Assembly (NCBI GenBank): GCA_002421985.1
Contig: DISF01000103.1
Span: forward strand, 19,574 to 61,808
Reading direction: 5' to 3'
Length of the DNA: 42,235 nt
DNA from: Roseovarius sp. UBA6217
GTDB taxonomy: Bacteria > Pseudomonadota > Alphaproteobacteria > Rhodobacterales > Rhodobacteraceae
Position numbers and translations under genes: made by a program
The notes under the pieces: model-generated
The model's input: only the letters and a program-made list of their open reading frames with translations
Told to the model about the DNA's origin: nothing
Database searches by the model: none
In this document: piece by piece, positions 1 to 7,512 of the stretch
How positions within the stretch are numbered: the first letter of the stretch is position 1
How the letters are laid out: every line of letters starts with the position of its first letter

Positions 1-103
1 TCAGCGCCACCACCTCGCCCTCGGCCACCGCGAGATCAACGCCAAACAGCGCCTGGCTCGCGCCGTAGCTTGCCGTGAGGCCCGCCACATCGAGAAGCGT
101 CAT
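1..103 (-). CDS. livF: Branched-chain-type ABC transporter ATPase LivF, N-terminal fragment (runs off the left edge)
   Basis: Only the first 34 codons are present, starting at the ATG complementary to 101-103. The readable peptide begins MTLLDVAGLTASYGASQALF and continues into a GEVVAL stretch, the usual first beta strands of LivF just before Walker A, which lies outside the window. LivF is the second cytoplasmic ATPase of HAAT-type (hydrophobic amino acid) importers and pairs with LivG on the LivH/LivM permease. Its start codon overlaps the livG stop in an ATGA arrangement (100-103), so the two are translationally coupled. The assignment rests on position and a short peptide, but the operon order makes it secure. 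Confidence 0.85.
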   Translation of the reverse strand, partial: MTLLDVAGLTASYGASQALFGVDLAVAEGEVVAL

Positions 104-849
104 GCCGCATCCCCCAGATAGGCCGCGCGCACCTCGGCGCTGGCGCGCACCTCGGCCACGGTGCCGGTCATCAGCACGCGGCCATAGACCAGAACGCTGA
201 TCCGGTCTGCGAGCGCAAACACCGCGTCCATGTCATGCTCCACCAGCAGGATCGGGGCCTCATGCCGCAGCGTATCGAGAAGTGCTGTCAGCCGCGCCGA
301 GCCTTCGGCGCCAAGCCCCGCCATCGGCTCGTCCATGACAAAGGCGCGCGGCCCGAGCGTCAGCGCCACCGCCACCTCAAGCTGCCGCCGCTCGCCATGG
401 CTCAGATCGGCCACCCGGCGGTGGCGCGCGTCCGCCAGCCCGACCCGGTCGAGCGCGGTCATGGCGCGATCCACCAGCGCGGGGCGGCTCAGCGCCGCGC
501 GCCACATCTGCCATGGGCTGCCCGTCGCGCCCAGCGCGCCAAGCACCGCGTTTTCAAGCACGCTGTCCTCCATCGCCAGCGCCGATATCTGGAAGGTGCG
601 CGCCAGCCCAAGCCGCGCGCGCTGCGCGACGCTGAGGTCGGTTATGGTTTCGCCCGCAAGGCGGACCTCGCCGCTATCGGGCCGCAGCGCGCCGCATATC
701 TGCGCGATCAACGTCGATTTGCCCGCACCATTGGGGCCGATCACGGCGTGAATTTCGCCCGGTCGCAGATCAAGCGTGACCGCCTCGTTGGCCACCAGCG
801 CGCCGAAACGCCTGCTCACGCCCCGCGCCTCCAGCACCGGATCAGCCAT
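100..849 (-). CDS. livG: Branched-chain-type ABC transporter ATPase LivG
   Basis: A 249-residue cytoplasmic ATPase that powers import by a HAAT-family ABC transporter. It carries Walker A GPNGAGKST (residues 38-46), a Q-loop glutamine near 87, the signature LSHGE (149-153), Walker B ending in VMDEP with the catalytic Glu at 174, and the switch His in LLVEHD (about 205). LSHGE instead of LSGGQ and the short MAGLG D-loop are usual for LivG. The start overlaps the livM stop by 8 nt and the stop overlaps livF, so it is an internal gene of the binding protein-livH-livM-livG-livF operon. The substrate cannot be read from the ATPase. Confidence 0.95.
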   Translation of the reverse strand: MADPVLEARGVSRRFGALVANEAVTLDLRPGEIHAVIGPNGAGKSTLIAQICGALRPDSGEVRLAGETITDLSVAQRARLGLARTFQISALAMEDSVLENAVLGALGATGSPWQMWRAALSRPALVDRAMTALDRVGLADARHRRVADLSHGERRQLEVAVALTLGPRAFVMDEPMAGLGAEGSARLTALLDTLRHEAPILLVEHDMDAVFALADRISVLVYGRVLMTGTVAEVRASAEVRAAYLGDAA

Positions 850-1825
850 GCCCGCCCCCCCGTGGCGACAAAAGCCCGACGATCCCGCCGCGCGCGAACA
901 GGACGATCAAAAGCAGGATCAGGCCCAACCAGATTTGCCAGAATTGCGTCGCCTGCCCGAGGAAATGCTCCAGCATCACGAAGACGCCCGCGCCCACCAC
1001 CGGCCCGATGATCCGCGCCACGCCGCCAAGGATCACCAGCACGATCAACTCGCCCGACAGGTGCCAGCCGAACATCGCCGGGCTGACAAAGCGGTTGAGA
1101 TCGGCATAGAGCGCGCCCGCCAGCCCCACGATGGCCCCCGAAATGACAAAGGCCACCAGCCGCAGGCGCATCGGCTCGATCCCAACCGCCTCGGTGCGGG
1201 CGGGCGATTGGCGCGCCGCACCCAGCGCGAGGCCAAAGGGCGACCGTGCCAGCCGCGCGCTGAGCCAGAGCACCGCGCACAGGATGGCAAAACACAGGCC
1301 GAAGAACTGGATCGGGTCGAGCGTGTTCAGCCCCGGAAAGCCGTTGCGCACATAGATCGACAAGCCGTCCTCGCCGCCATAGGTGCCCCAGGATATGGTG
1401 AAATAATAGAACATCTGCGCAAAGGCGAGGGTAATCATGATGAAGTAGACGCCGCTCGTGCGCAGCGCCAAAAGCCCCACGGGAATCGCCACCAGCACCG
1501 CGAGCAGGACCGCCGCCAGCCAGATCACCGGCATGGATTTTGTGCCTTCGATCTGAAAAAGGCCAAGATCAAGCGGCGTGTAGGTCTGCGCGTGATAGGC
1601 GAGGATGCCCATGACATAGCCGCCAAGGCCAAAGAACAGCGCGTGGCCAAAGCTGACCAGTCCGCCAAGGCCCAGTGCGATATTGAGCCCCGCCGCCGCC
1701 AGCGCGAGGATCGCCACCTTGGTGGCCAGCGTGATGGTGAACGGCGCGTCCATCGCCACGGCCAGGGCCGCGACACCGGCGAGCGCCGCCAGAACACCGA
1801 GGCTCAGCACCCGCTCGGAGATCAT
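842..1825 (-). CDS. livM: Branched-chain-type ABC transporter permease LivM
   Basis: A 327-residue inner-membrane permease of the BPD_transp_2 (LivHM) family with about 8-10 hydrophobic segments. The N-terminus holds a run of helices (residues about 5-70), and the family motif ALGLGGLVSFGHALFFGLGG follows the second helix. The cytoplasmic coupling region lies near residues 195-215 (RSPFGLALGAARQSPARTEA), and a glycine-rich ILGGVARIIGPVVGA segment sits near the C-terminus, as in LivM. It pairs with LivH to form the pore. The ATG overlaps the livH stop as ATGA (1822-1825). Length is normal for the family. Confidence 0.94.
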   Translation of the reverse strand: MISERVLSLGVLAALAGVAALAVAMDAPFTITLATKVAILALAAAGLNIALGLGGLVSFGHALFFGLGGYVMGILAYHAQTYTPLDLGLFQIEGTKSMPVIWLAAVLLAVLVAIPVGLLALRTSGVYFIMITLAFAQMFYYFTISWGTYGGEDGLSIYVRNGFPGLNTLDPIQFFGLCFAILCAVLWLSARLARSPFGLALGAARQSPARTEAVGIEPMRLRLVAFVISGAIVGLAGALYADLNRFVSPAMFGWHLSGELIVLVILGGVARIIGPVVGAGVFVMLEHFLGQATQFWQIWLGLILLLIVLFARGGIVGLLSPRGGGHG

Positions 1826-2742
1826 GCCCGCATCCCGAAAAGGCCGGTGGGCCGCCAGACCAGCACCGCGCTCATCAACAGATAGATCGCCATCGACGCC
1901 AGCGACGATCCGATAGAGGTGGCCGAGGCCGGATCGGTGAAGAGGCCGAAAAAGGCGGGCAGGAACACGCCGCCCAGCGTCTCTGTCAGCCCAACCAGAA
2001 GCGCGCCGACAAACGCGCCCCGGATAGAGCCGATACCGCCGATCACGATCACCACGAAGGCGAGGATCAGCACCGGCTCTCCCATGCCCACCTGCACCGA
2101 CTGGATCGCGCCCACCAGCGCGCCCGCCAGCCCCGCCAGAGCCGCGCCAAGGGCAAAGACCAGCGTGTAAAGTTTTGAGATATCCACGCCCAGTGCCGCA
2201 ATCATCTCGCGGTCATTCTCGCCGGCGCGGATGCGGATGCCAAGGCGCGTGCGCTCGATCAGCCACCAAAGCAACAGCCCCACCGCCAGCCCGATCCCGA
2301 TCAGCACCAGCCGGTAGAGCGGATAGTTGATCCCCCCCGGCAGCACCACCGGCCCCGACAGCATGGGCGGAATGTCGAGATAGAGCGGGAAAGAGCCAAA
2401 GACCCAGCGCACCCCCTCGGAAAACACCAGGATGAGCGCGAACGTGGCCAGCACCTGATCGAGATGGTCGGCGGCGTAAAGCCTGCGGATCACCGTCACC
2501 TCGATGAGCGCCCCCGCGAGCGCGGCAGCAGCAAGCGCCGCGATGAGGCCCAAGAGAAAAGATCCCGTCGCCCCCGCCACCGCGGCGGCGGCAAAGGCAC
2601 CGACCATGTAGAGCGAGCCATGCGCCAGATTGATGAGCCCCATGACGCCAAAGATGAGCGTGAGCCCGGCGGCCATGAGAAACAGCATCACGCCAAGCTG
2701 CACCCCGTTGAGGATCTGCTCGATGACGAGGATGGTGGACAT
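1822..2742 (-). CDS. livH: Branched-chain-type ABC transporter permease LivH
   Basis: A 306-residue inner-membrane permease, partner of LivM. It shows the typical opening with a first helix followed by LTLIFGVMGLINLAHGSLYM, a central RTRLGIRIRAGENDREMIAALG coupling loop (about residues 165-185), and the C-terminal VIVIGGIGSIRGAFVGALLVG motif of the family. The gene lies 63 nt downstream of the binding-protein gene, with a strong hairpin in that gap, and its stop overlaps livM. AGGA lies only a few bases before the ATG, a tight spacing that may keep translation modest relative to the binding protein. Confidence 0.94.
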   Translation of the reverse strand: MSTILVIEQILNGVQLGVMLFLMAAGLTLIFGVMGLINLAHGSLYMVGAFAAAAVAGATGSFLLGLIAALAAAALAGALIEVTVIRRLYAADHLDQVLATFALILVFSEGVRWVFGSFPLYLDIPPMLSGPVVLPGGINYPLYRLVLIGIGLAVGLLLWWLIERTRLGIRIRAGENDREMIAALGVDISKLYTLVFALGAALAGLAGALVGAIQSVQVGMGEPVLILAFVVIVIGGIGSIRGAFVGALLVGLTETLGGVFLPAFFGLFTDPASATSIGSSLASMAIYLLMSAVLVWRPTGLFGMRA

Positions 2743-2761
2743 ATCCTGCCTGTTCTTGTCA

Positions 2762-2795
2762 CGGCCCGGTGCGTCACGATACGCGCGCCGGGCCG
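2762..2795 (-). terminator. Intercistronic hairpin between the binding-protein gene and livH
   Basis: CGGCCCGG (2762-2769) pairs perfectly with CCGGGCCG (2788-2795). Inside the loop, GCGT (2771-2774) pairs with ACGC (2781-2784), giving a two-tier stem-loop. There is no T-tract, so it is more likely a partial attenuator or an mRNA 3'-end stabiliser for the binding-protein message than a full terminator. Such hairpins are common between binding-protein and permease genes. Confidence 0.6.
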
Positions 2796-2805
2796 CAGGG
2801 TGGGC

Positions 2806-3936
2806 TTACATCTTGCACTCGGCCGCGTAGGCGTCGGCATGATCCTCAAGGGCCACGCCAATCACCTTGTTGGTGAATACGTCGCCCTCGCGGATGACCT
2901 CTCGGGCATAGATGTCCTGGATCGGGTGATGGTTCGGGCCAAAGGCGAAATCGCCGCGCGTGCTGGCGAAATCGGCGGCGCGCAGTGCCTCGCGGAAGGC
3001 ATCCGCATCCGACACATCGGCCTTTTCCAGCGCCGAAATCAGCAGGTTCGCGGTATCGAACCCCTGGCTGGCATAGAGCGAGGGCAGGCGGTCGTATTTG
3101 GCCTTGAACGACTCGACAAAGGCCACGTTGGCGGCATTGTCGAGATCCTTGGACCATTGCGAGGTGTTCACCACGCCAAGCGCCGCCGGGCCGACGGCCT
3201 GCAATATCCCCTGGTCAAAGCTGAAGCCCGGGCCCACGACCGGCAGGCCGACGCCGCTATCGGCATATTGTTTCAGAAACGAAATCCCCATCCCGCCGGG
3301 CAGGAAAAAGAACACCGAATCCGCCCCGCTGGCACGGATTTGCGCGATCTCGGCGGCGTAATCGGTCTGGCCGATCTGGGTATAGATCTCGCCCGCGACC
3401 TCGCCCCCGTAGAATCGCTTGTAGCCGGTGAGCGCGTCCTGCCCCGCCGGATAGTTGGGCGCAAGGAGAAAGCTTCTGGCATAGCCCGCGTTGTTGGCAT
3501 AGGCACCTGCCGCCTCGTGCAGGTTGTCGTTCTGCCAGGCGACGTTGAAGTAATTCGGATGACACCCCTTGCCCGCCAGCGCCGACGGCCCGGCATTGGG
3601 CGAGAGATAGAATTTGCCCTGCGCGACCGCGCCGGGAATGACCGCCATCGCGAGATTGGACCAGATGATCCCGGTGAGCACGTCCACCTTTTCCGACTGA
3701 ATCATCTTGTCGGAAAGCTGCACGGCGATGTCGGGCTTTTGCTGGTCGTCCTCGATCACCACCTCGATATCGTCGCGGCCCGATTGCTCGATTGCGAGCA
3801 TGAAGCCATCGCGCACGTCGATCCCCAGCCCCGCACCACCGCCCGAGAGCGTGGTAATCATGCCGACCTTGACCTCGGCAGAGGCCATGCCCCCCACGAG
3901 CGCCAGAGCGGCGGCTGTCGCCAACAGTTTCTTCAT
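2806..3936 (-). CDS. HAAT-type ABC transporter periplasmic substrate-binding protein
   Basis: A 376-residue periplasmic receptor of the Peripla_BP_6 (LivJ/LivK) fold. It opens with a Sec signal peptide MKKLLATAAALALVGGMASA, with cleavage expected after ASA. The mature part starts EVKVGMITTLSGGGAGLG, the first beta-alpha unit of this fold. LGVVNTSQWSKDLDN and the SLYASQGFDTANLL segment late in the protein are typical of the second lobe. The start at 3936 is preferred because GGAG lies 9 nt upstream; the ATG at 3942 would leave only 3 nt. Two Cys, in GKGCHP and at the C-terminal ECKM, may form a disulfide. It heads the livHMGF-type operon. The substrate is unknown: this branch also serves aromatic and amide compounds, so leucine should not be assumed. 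Confidence 0.93.
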   Translation of the reverse strand: MKKLLATAAALALVGGMASAEVKVGMITTLSGGGAGLGIDVRDGFMLAIEQSGRDDIEVVIEDDQQKPDIAVQLSDKMIQSEKVDVLTGIIWSNLAMAVIPGAVAQGKFYLSPNAGPSALAGKGCHPNYFNVAWQNDNLHEAAGAYANNAGYARSFLLAPNYPAGQDALTGYKRFYGGEVAGEIYTQIGQTDYAAEIAQIRASGADSVFFFLPGGMGISFLKQYADSGVGLPVVGPGFSFDQGILQAVGPAALGVVNTSQWSKDLDNAANVAFVESFKAKYDRLPSLYASQGFDTANLLISALEKADVSDADAFREALRAADFASTRGDFAFGPNHHPIQDIYAREVIREGDVFTNKVIGVALEDHADAYAAECKM

Positions 3937-4301
3937 TGTCATGGTCTCCCTGTTTCGTTGTCCCCGGCCATTTGCGTCGCCCGTCCCCCGCCGAAAGGCA
4001 AGAAAAATCGCCGCACCCGATGCCGTCACGCCCCGTCCCTTACCAGCGGCAAGCAAGCGATGTCACCTCTCTTGCGACATCTGCGCTGGCATGGGCAAGC
4101 GCCTCCCATGCCCCATTTCACGCGGGCAGCCTGCTATATCGCGAATCTGAAACCGCCTTTTTGGTCAGATACTTTTACCGAAACACTTGTTTTTGAAACT
4201 CCGCGCGATACGATAGCGGCGCTACAGGAGGAGATATGCCCCGAATCGCGGTAATGACCGTGACCACGGGGCAATCGCGTCATAACAACTGGGAGGAAAC
4301 C
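3937..4301. promoter_or_regulatory. 365-bp divergent control region between the ABC and TRAP operons
   Basis: No gene is supported here; short ORFs lack ribosome sites and recognisable peptides. The region must hold both outward promoters. Towards the TRAP operon a weak sigma-70-like pair is visible: TTGTTT (4187-4192), 16 nt, TACGAT (4209-4214). It contains two interleaved dyads: GATGTC (4059-4064) with GACATC (4076-4081), and GCAAG (4053-4057) with CTTGC (4071-4075). These could be an operator shared by both operons. Base composition around 4140-4215 is clearly more AT-rich than the flanking genes. No regulator gene lies next to it. Confidence 0.45.
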
Positions 4302-5432
4302 ATGACAGACAAGGCGAAACTTGACCGCCGTTCGTTCCTGCGCCGTGCGGCGGTAGGGGCACCGGTGGCGGCTGCGAGCACGCTCGCGGCACCGGCGGTA
4401 TTGGCGCAAGCGCCGATCGTGCTGAAGATGCAGACGTCCTGGCCCTCTGGCGATATCTGGCAGGAATTCGCGCACGACTACGCGAACCGGGTCGAAGAGA
4501 TGTCCGGTGGCCGTCTCAAGATCGACGTGCTGCCCGCCGGTGCCGTCGTCGGCGCGTTCCAGGTGCTCGATGCCGTCAATGATGGTGTGCTTGACGCCGC
4601 CCATTCGGTGCCGGTCTACTGGTATGGCAAGAACAAGGCCGCCTCGCTCTTTGGCACCGGTCCTGTGTTCGGCGGCTCGGCCACCACGATGTTGAGCTGG
4701 TTCTACGAGGGCGGAGGCAAGGCGCTTTATGACGAGTTGACCCAGGACATCATGGGCATGGAAGTCGATGGCTACATGGGCTTTCCGATGTTTGCGCAGC
4801 CCTTCGGCTGGTTCAAGGGCGAGGTCAACACGGTCGCCGATCTTCAGGGGTTCAAGTATCGCACCGTGGGCCTTGCGGCTGACCTGATGCAAAGCATGGG
4901 CATGTCTGTGGCACAGCTTCCGGGCGGCGAAATCGTCCCCGCGATGGAGCGTGGCGTGATCGACGCGTTCGAGTTCAACAACCCCTCTTCGGACAGAAGC
5001 TTCGGCGCGCAAGATGTGGCCAAGAATTACTATCTGTCCTCGTATCACCAGGCCTCGGAGAGCTTTGAATTCCTGTTCAACAAGCTCACCATGGAAGACC
5101 TCGATCCCGATCTGCGCGCGATCCTGAAATACGCTGTCGAAGCGGCCTCGACGGCCAACACCGCCAAGGCGATGCGGCGCTATTCGGCTGATCTGAAGTG
5201 GCTGCAAGAAGAGGCGGGTGTCACCATTCACCGCACCTCCAAGGACATCCTCGCGGCACAGCTCGACGCATGGGACAAGCTGATCCCGCAGCTTGAGGAA
5301 GACCCGTTCATGAAGAAGTGCCTCGACAGCCAGCGCGCCTGGGTGGAGCAGGTCACCTATTACGAGCTGATGAACGCCCCTGATCTGGAGCTGGCCTACG
5401 ACCACTATTTCCCCGGCAAGCTCAAGCTCTGA
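4302..5432 (+). CDS. TRAP transporter periplasmic substrate-binding protein (TakP/FcbT1-like)
   Basis: A 376-residue DctP-family receptor of a tripartite ATP-independent periplasmic transporter. The start at 4302 has GGGAGG 5 nt upstream; in-frame ATGs farther upstream lack one. The N-terminus DRRSFLRRAA (residues 8-17) is a twin-arginine signal, followed by a hydrophobic stretch and likely cleavage at VLA/Q (35/36), so it is probably exported folded by Tat. The mature region opens with LKMQTSWPSGDIWQEF, and GGEIVPAMERGVIDAFEFNN (about residues 205-224) covers the ligand-site region. This subfamily (COG4663) includes receptors for 2-oxo acids, lactate and chloroaromatic acids. The NNPSSD sequence differs from the version I recall for TakP, so the ligand may differ. 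A carboxylate substrate is likely, since TRAP receptors use a conserved Arg. Confidence 0.92.
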   Translation: MTDKAKLDRRSFLRRAAVGAPVAAASTLAAPAVLAQAPIVLKMQTSWPSGDIWQEFAHDYANRVEEMSGGRLKIDVLPAGAVVGAFQVLDAVNDGVLDAAHSVPVYWYGKNKAASLFGTGPVFGGSATTMLSWFYEGGGKALYDELTQDIMGMEVDGYMGFPMFAQPFGWFKGEVNTVADLQGFKYRTVGLAADLMQSMGMSVAQLPGGEIVPAMERGVIDAFEFNNPSSDRSFGAQDVAKNYYLSSYHQASESFEFLFNKLTMEDLDPDLRAILKYAVEAASTANTAKAMRRYSADLKWLQEEAGVTIHRTSKDILAAQLDAWDKLIPQLEEDPFMKKCLDSQRAWVEQVTYYELMNAPDLELAYDHYFPGKLKL

Positions 5433-5457
5433 GTGGCGCGGCAATCACAGCGAGAAA

Positions 5458-5485
5458 GGCCCCGGTGTCTGACGGCACCGGGGCC
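5458..5485 (+). terminator. Intercistronic hairpin between TRAP binding-protein and small-permease genes
   Basis: GGCCCCGGTG (5458-5467) pairs perfectly with CACCGGGGCC (5476-5485) around an 8-nt loop, and ACTTT follows. It begins 25 nt after the binding-protein stop and 55 nt before the dctQ-type start. It could be a partial terminator or an mRNA stabiliser that raises binding-protein yield over the permease. Confidence 0.65.
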
Positions 5486-5512
5486 ACTTTCGCAGCATAA
5501 CGGGGGCGTGTC

Positions 5513-6097
5513 GTGATCGGCTTCATACGTTTTGCCGACAACCTGTCGGCGTGGTTCGGCAAGGCATTCGCTTGGCTCATTGTTCTCATGTCCGTGGGCA
5601 CCGGATACGAGGTCGTGGTGCGCTATATCTTCAACAATCCGACATCCTGGGCGCTTGATGTGTCTTTCATCATGTATGGCACGCTCTTCATGATGGGCGG
5701 GGCCTATACGCTGTCGCGGGGCGGGCATGTGCGGGGCGATTTCCTCTACCGGCTCTGGCAGCCGCGCAATCAGGCCAAGGTCGATCTGGTGCTCTATATC
5801 CTCTTCTTCTTTCCCGGCGTGACCGCGCTCATTCTCGCGGGCTGGAAATACGCCGCACGCTCGTGGTCCTATGGCGAGGTGTCGGTCAACAGCCCGGCAG
5901 GCGTGCCGATCTATCAGTTCAAGACCGTGATCGTGGCCGCCGGTATCCTGCTGTTCATCCAGGGGCTGGCGCAGGTGTGCCGCTGTATCCTCGCGATGCG
6001 CACCAATGAATGGCTGGCCGCCGACGAAGACGTGTTCGAGACCGAGGACCTGCTCATGCAACAGGCCGCCAAGGCCGAGAAGGACGCCCATCCATGA
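5513..6097 (+). CDS. TRAP transporter small permease (DctQ family)
   Basis: A 194-residue inner-membrane protein with four predicted helices (about residues 17-39, 48-66, 89-110 and 130-155). It has the DctQ hallmark RYIFNNPTSWALDVS after the first helix and a GGAYTLSRGGHVRGDFLY loop. It forms the membrane complex with the large permease and may help dock the periplasmic receptor. Translation appears to begin at GTG 5513, since no upstream ATG gives the conserved N-terminus and no strong ribosome site is seen. Its stop overlaps the next gene as ATGA (6094-6097). The charged tail after residue 170 is cytoplasmic and variable in the family. Confidence 0.92.
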   Translation: MIGFIRFADNLSAWFGKAFAWLIVLMSVGTGYEVVVRYIFNNPTSWALDVSFIMYGTLFMMGGAYTLSRGGHVRGDFLYRLWQPRNQAKVDLVLYILFFFPGVTALILAGWKYAARSWSYGEVSVNSPAGVPIYQFKTVIVAAGILLFIQGLAQVCRCILAMRTNEWLAADEDVFETEDLLMQQAAKAEKDAHP

Positions 6098-7512
6098 CCG
6101 ATCCGCAAATCGCCCTGATGATGCTGGGGCTGTTTATCGTCTTCGTGTTCCTTGGCTTTCCCATTGCTTTCACCCTCATGGCGATGGGGATCGGCTTTGG
6201 CTATTACGCCTATTACGACGCGCGGCGCATGTGGCGCGCCTTCGACCGGCTGGCCGAGGATGCGGGCACGTGGGAGCAATGGCGCCTCTGGGTCGAGGGG
6301 TTCTACAACAATCGAATATTCGATCTGTTCGTGAACCAGACATATACGGTGATGTCAAACGAGGTTCTGACCGCCGTGCCGCTGTTTCTCTTCATGGGGT
6401 ATATCGTCGAGCGGGCGAATATCGTGGACCGGCTGTTTTCGACGCTCAATATCGCGGCCAAGAACATGCCCGGTTCGATGGGTGTGGCGGCGCTCATCAC
6501 CTGCGCGCTGTTCGCCACGGCCACCGGCATCGTCGGCGCGGTGGTAACGCTGATGGGGCTTCTGGCGCTGCCCGCCATGCTCAAGGCGCGCTATGATCCG
6601 TCGTTTGCTTCCGGCATCATCTGCGCGGGCGGCACGCTTGGTATTCTCATTCCGCCGTCGATCATGCTGATCGTCTATGCAGCGGCGTCGAGCGTATCGA
6701 TTGTGCGGCTCTACGCGGCGGCGCTCCTGCCGGGTCTGACGCTGGTCGGTCTATATCTGGTCTACGTGATCGGCCGCTCGATCCTGCAACCGTCCGTGGC
6801 TCCGAAACCCAGCAACGAAGAAGTGCCCGACATCCCCAAGAGCAAGCTCTTTTTGATGATCCTGACCTCGCTGGTGCCCTTGGCCTTTCTCATCCTCGCA
6901 GTGCTCGGGTCGATCCTCTTTGGTCTCGCCACCCCGACCGAAGCGGCCTCTATCGGCGCGCTGGGCGGCATCTTTCTCGCCTTCGTCTACCGTGCGATGA
7001 CGTGGCAGCGGATGCGCGAGAGCGTTTATCTGACGGTGCGCACCACGGCGATGGTGTGCTGGCTCTTTGTCGGCTCCTACACGTTCTCGTCGGTGTTCTC
7101 CTATCTGGGCGGCGAGCAGGTCATTTCCGAATTCGTGCAAAGCCTCAACCTCAGCCCGCTGGAATTCCTGCTCCTGGCGCAGCTTATCATCTTCCTGCTG
7201 GGCTGGCCGCTGGAATGGTCCGAGATCATCATCATTTTTGTTCCGATCTTCCTGCCGCTGTTGAAATTCTTCGAGGTCGATCCGCTGTTCTTCGGCATTC
7301 TCGTGGCGCTCAACCTGCAAACCAGCTTTCTGACGCCGCCCATGGCGATGTCGGCCTATTACCTCAAGGGGATCGCCCCACCGGAAGTAAAGCTGACGCA
7401 GATTTTCAAGGGGGTCATGCCGTTCCTGTTCTGCGTGTTCATCTCGATGGCGCTGATCTATGCCTATCCGCAGATCGTGTTCTACCTGCCGGAGCTGATG
7501 TATGGCAGATAA
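6094..7512 (+). CDS. TRAP transporter large permease (DctM family)
   Basis: A 472-residue sodium-coupled permease of the DctM/ion-transporter superfamily with about 12 membrane segments. The start at 6094 overlaps the small-permease stop by 4 nt; the in-frame extension back to 6010 is basic and soluble and lies inside that gene. Family motifs include FVFLGFPIAFTLMAMGIGFG near the N-terminus, MPGSMGVAALITCALFATATG, and GGTLGILIPPSIMLIVYA (about residues 180-197), which is highly conserved in DctM. A polar insert around residues 230-250 (KPSNEEVPDIPKSK) is a cytoplasmic loop. The 3' end overlaps the amidase start by 11 nt, tying amidase production to the transporter. Confidence 0.94.
   Translation: MTDPQIALMMLGLFIVFVFLGFPIAFTLMAMGIGFGYYAYYDARRMWRAFDRLAEDAGTWEQWRLWVEGFYNNRIFDLFVNQTYTVMSNEVLTAVPLFLFMGYIVERANIVDRLFSTLNIAAKNMPGSMGVAALITCALFATATGIVGAVVTLMGLLALPAMLKARYDPSFASGIICAGGTLGILIPPSIMLIVYAAASSVSIVRLYAAALLPGLTLVGLYLVYVIGRSILQPSVAPKPSNEEVPDIPKSKLFLMILTSLVPLAFLILAVLGSILFGLATPTEAASIGALGGIFLAFVYRAMTWQRMRESVYLTVRTTAMVCWLFVGSYTFSSVFSYLGGEQVISEFVQSLNLSPLEFLLLAQLIIFLLGWPLEWSEIIIIFVPIFLPLLKFFEVDPLFFGILVALNLQTSFLTPPMAMSAYYLKGIAPPEVKLTQIFKGVMPFLFCVFISMALIYAYPQIVFYLPELMYGR

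Noticed and set aside
4134..5444. 436-codon minus-strand open frame opposite the TRAP binding protein
   Set aside because: No family resemblance and no ribosome site, while the plus strand has a Tat signal and DctP motifs.
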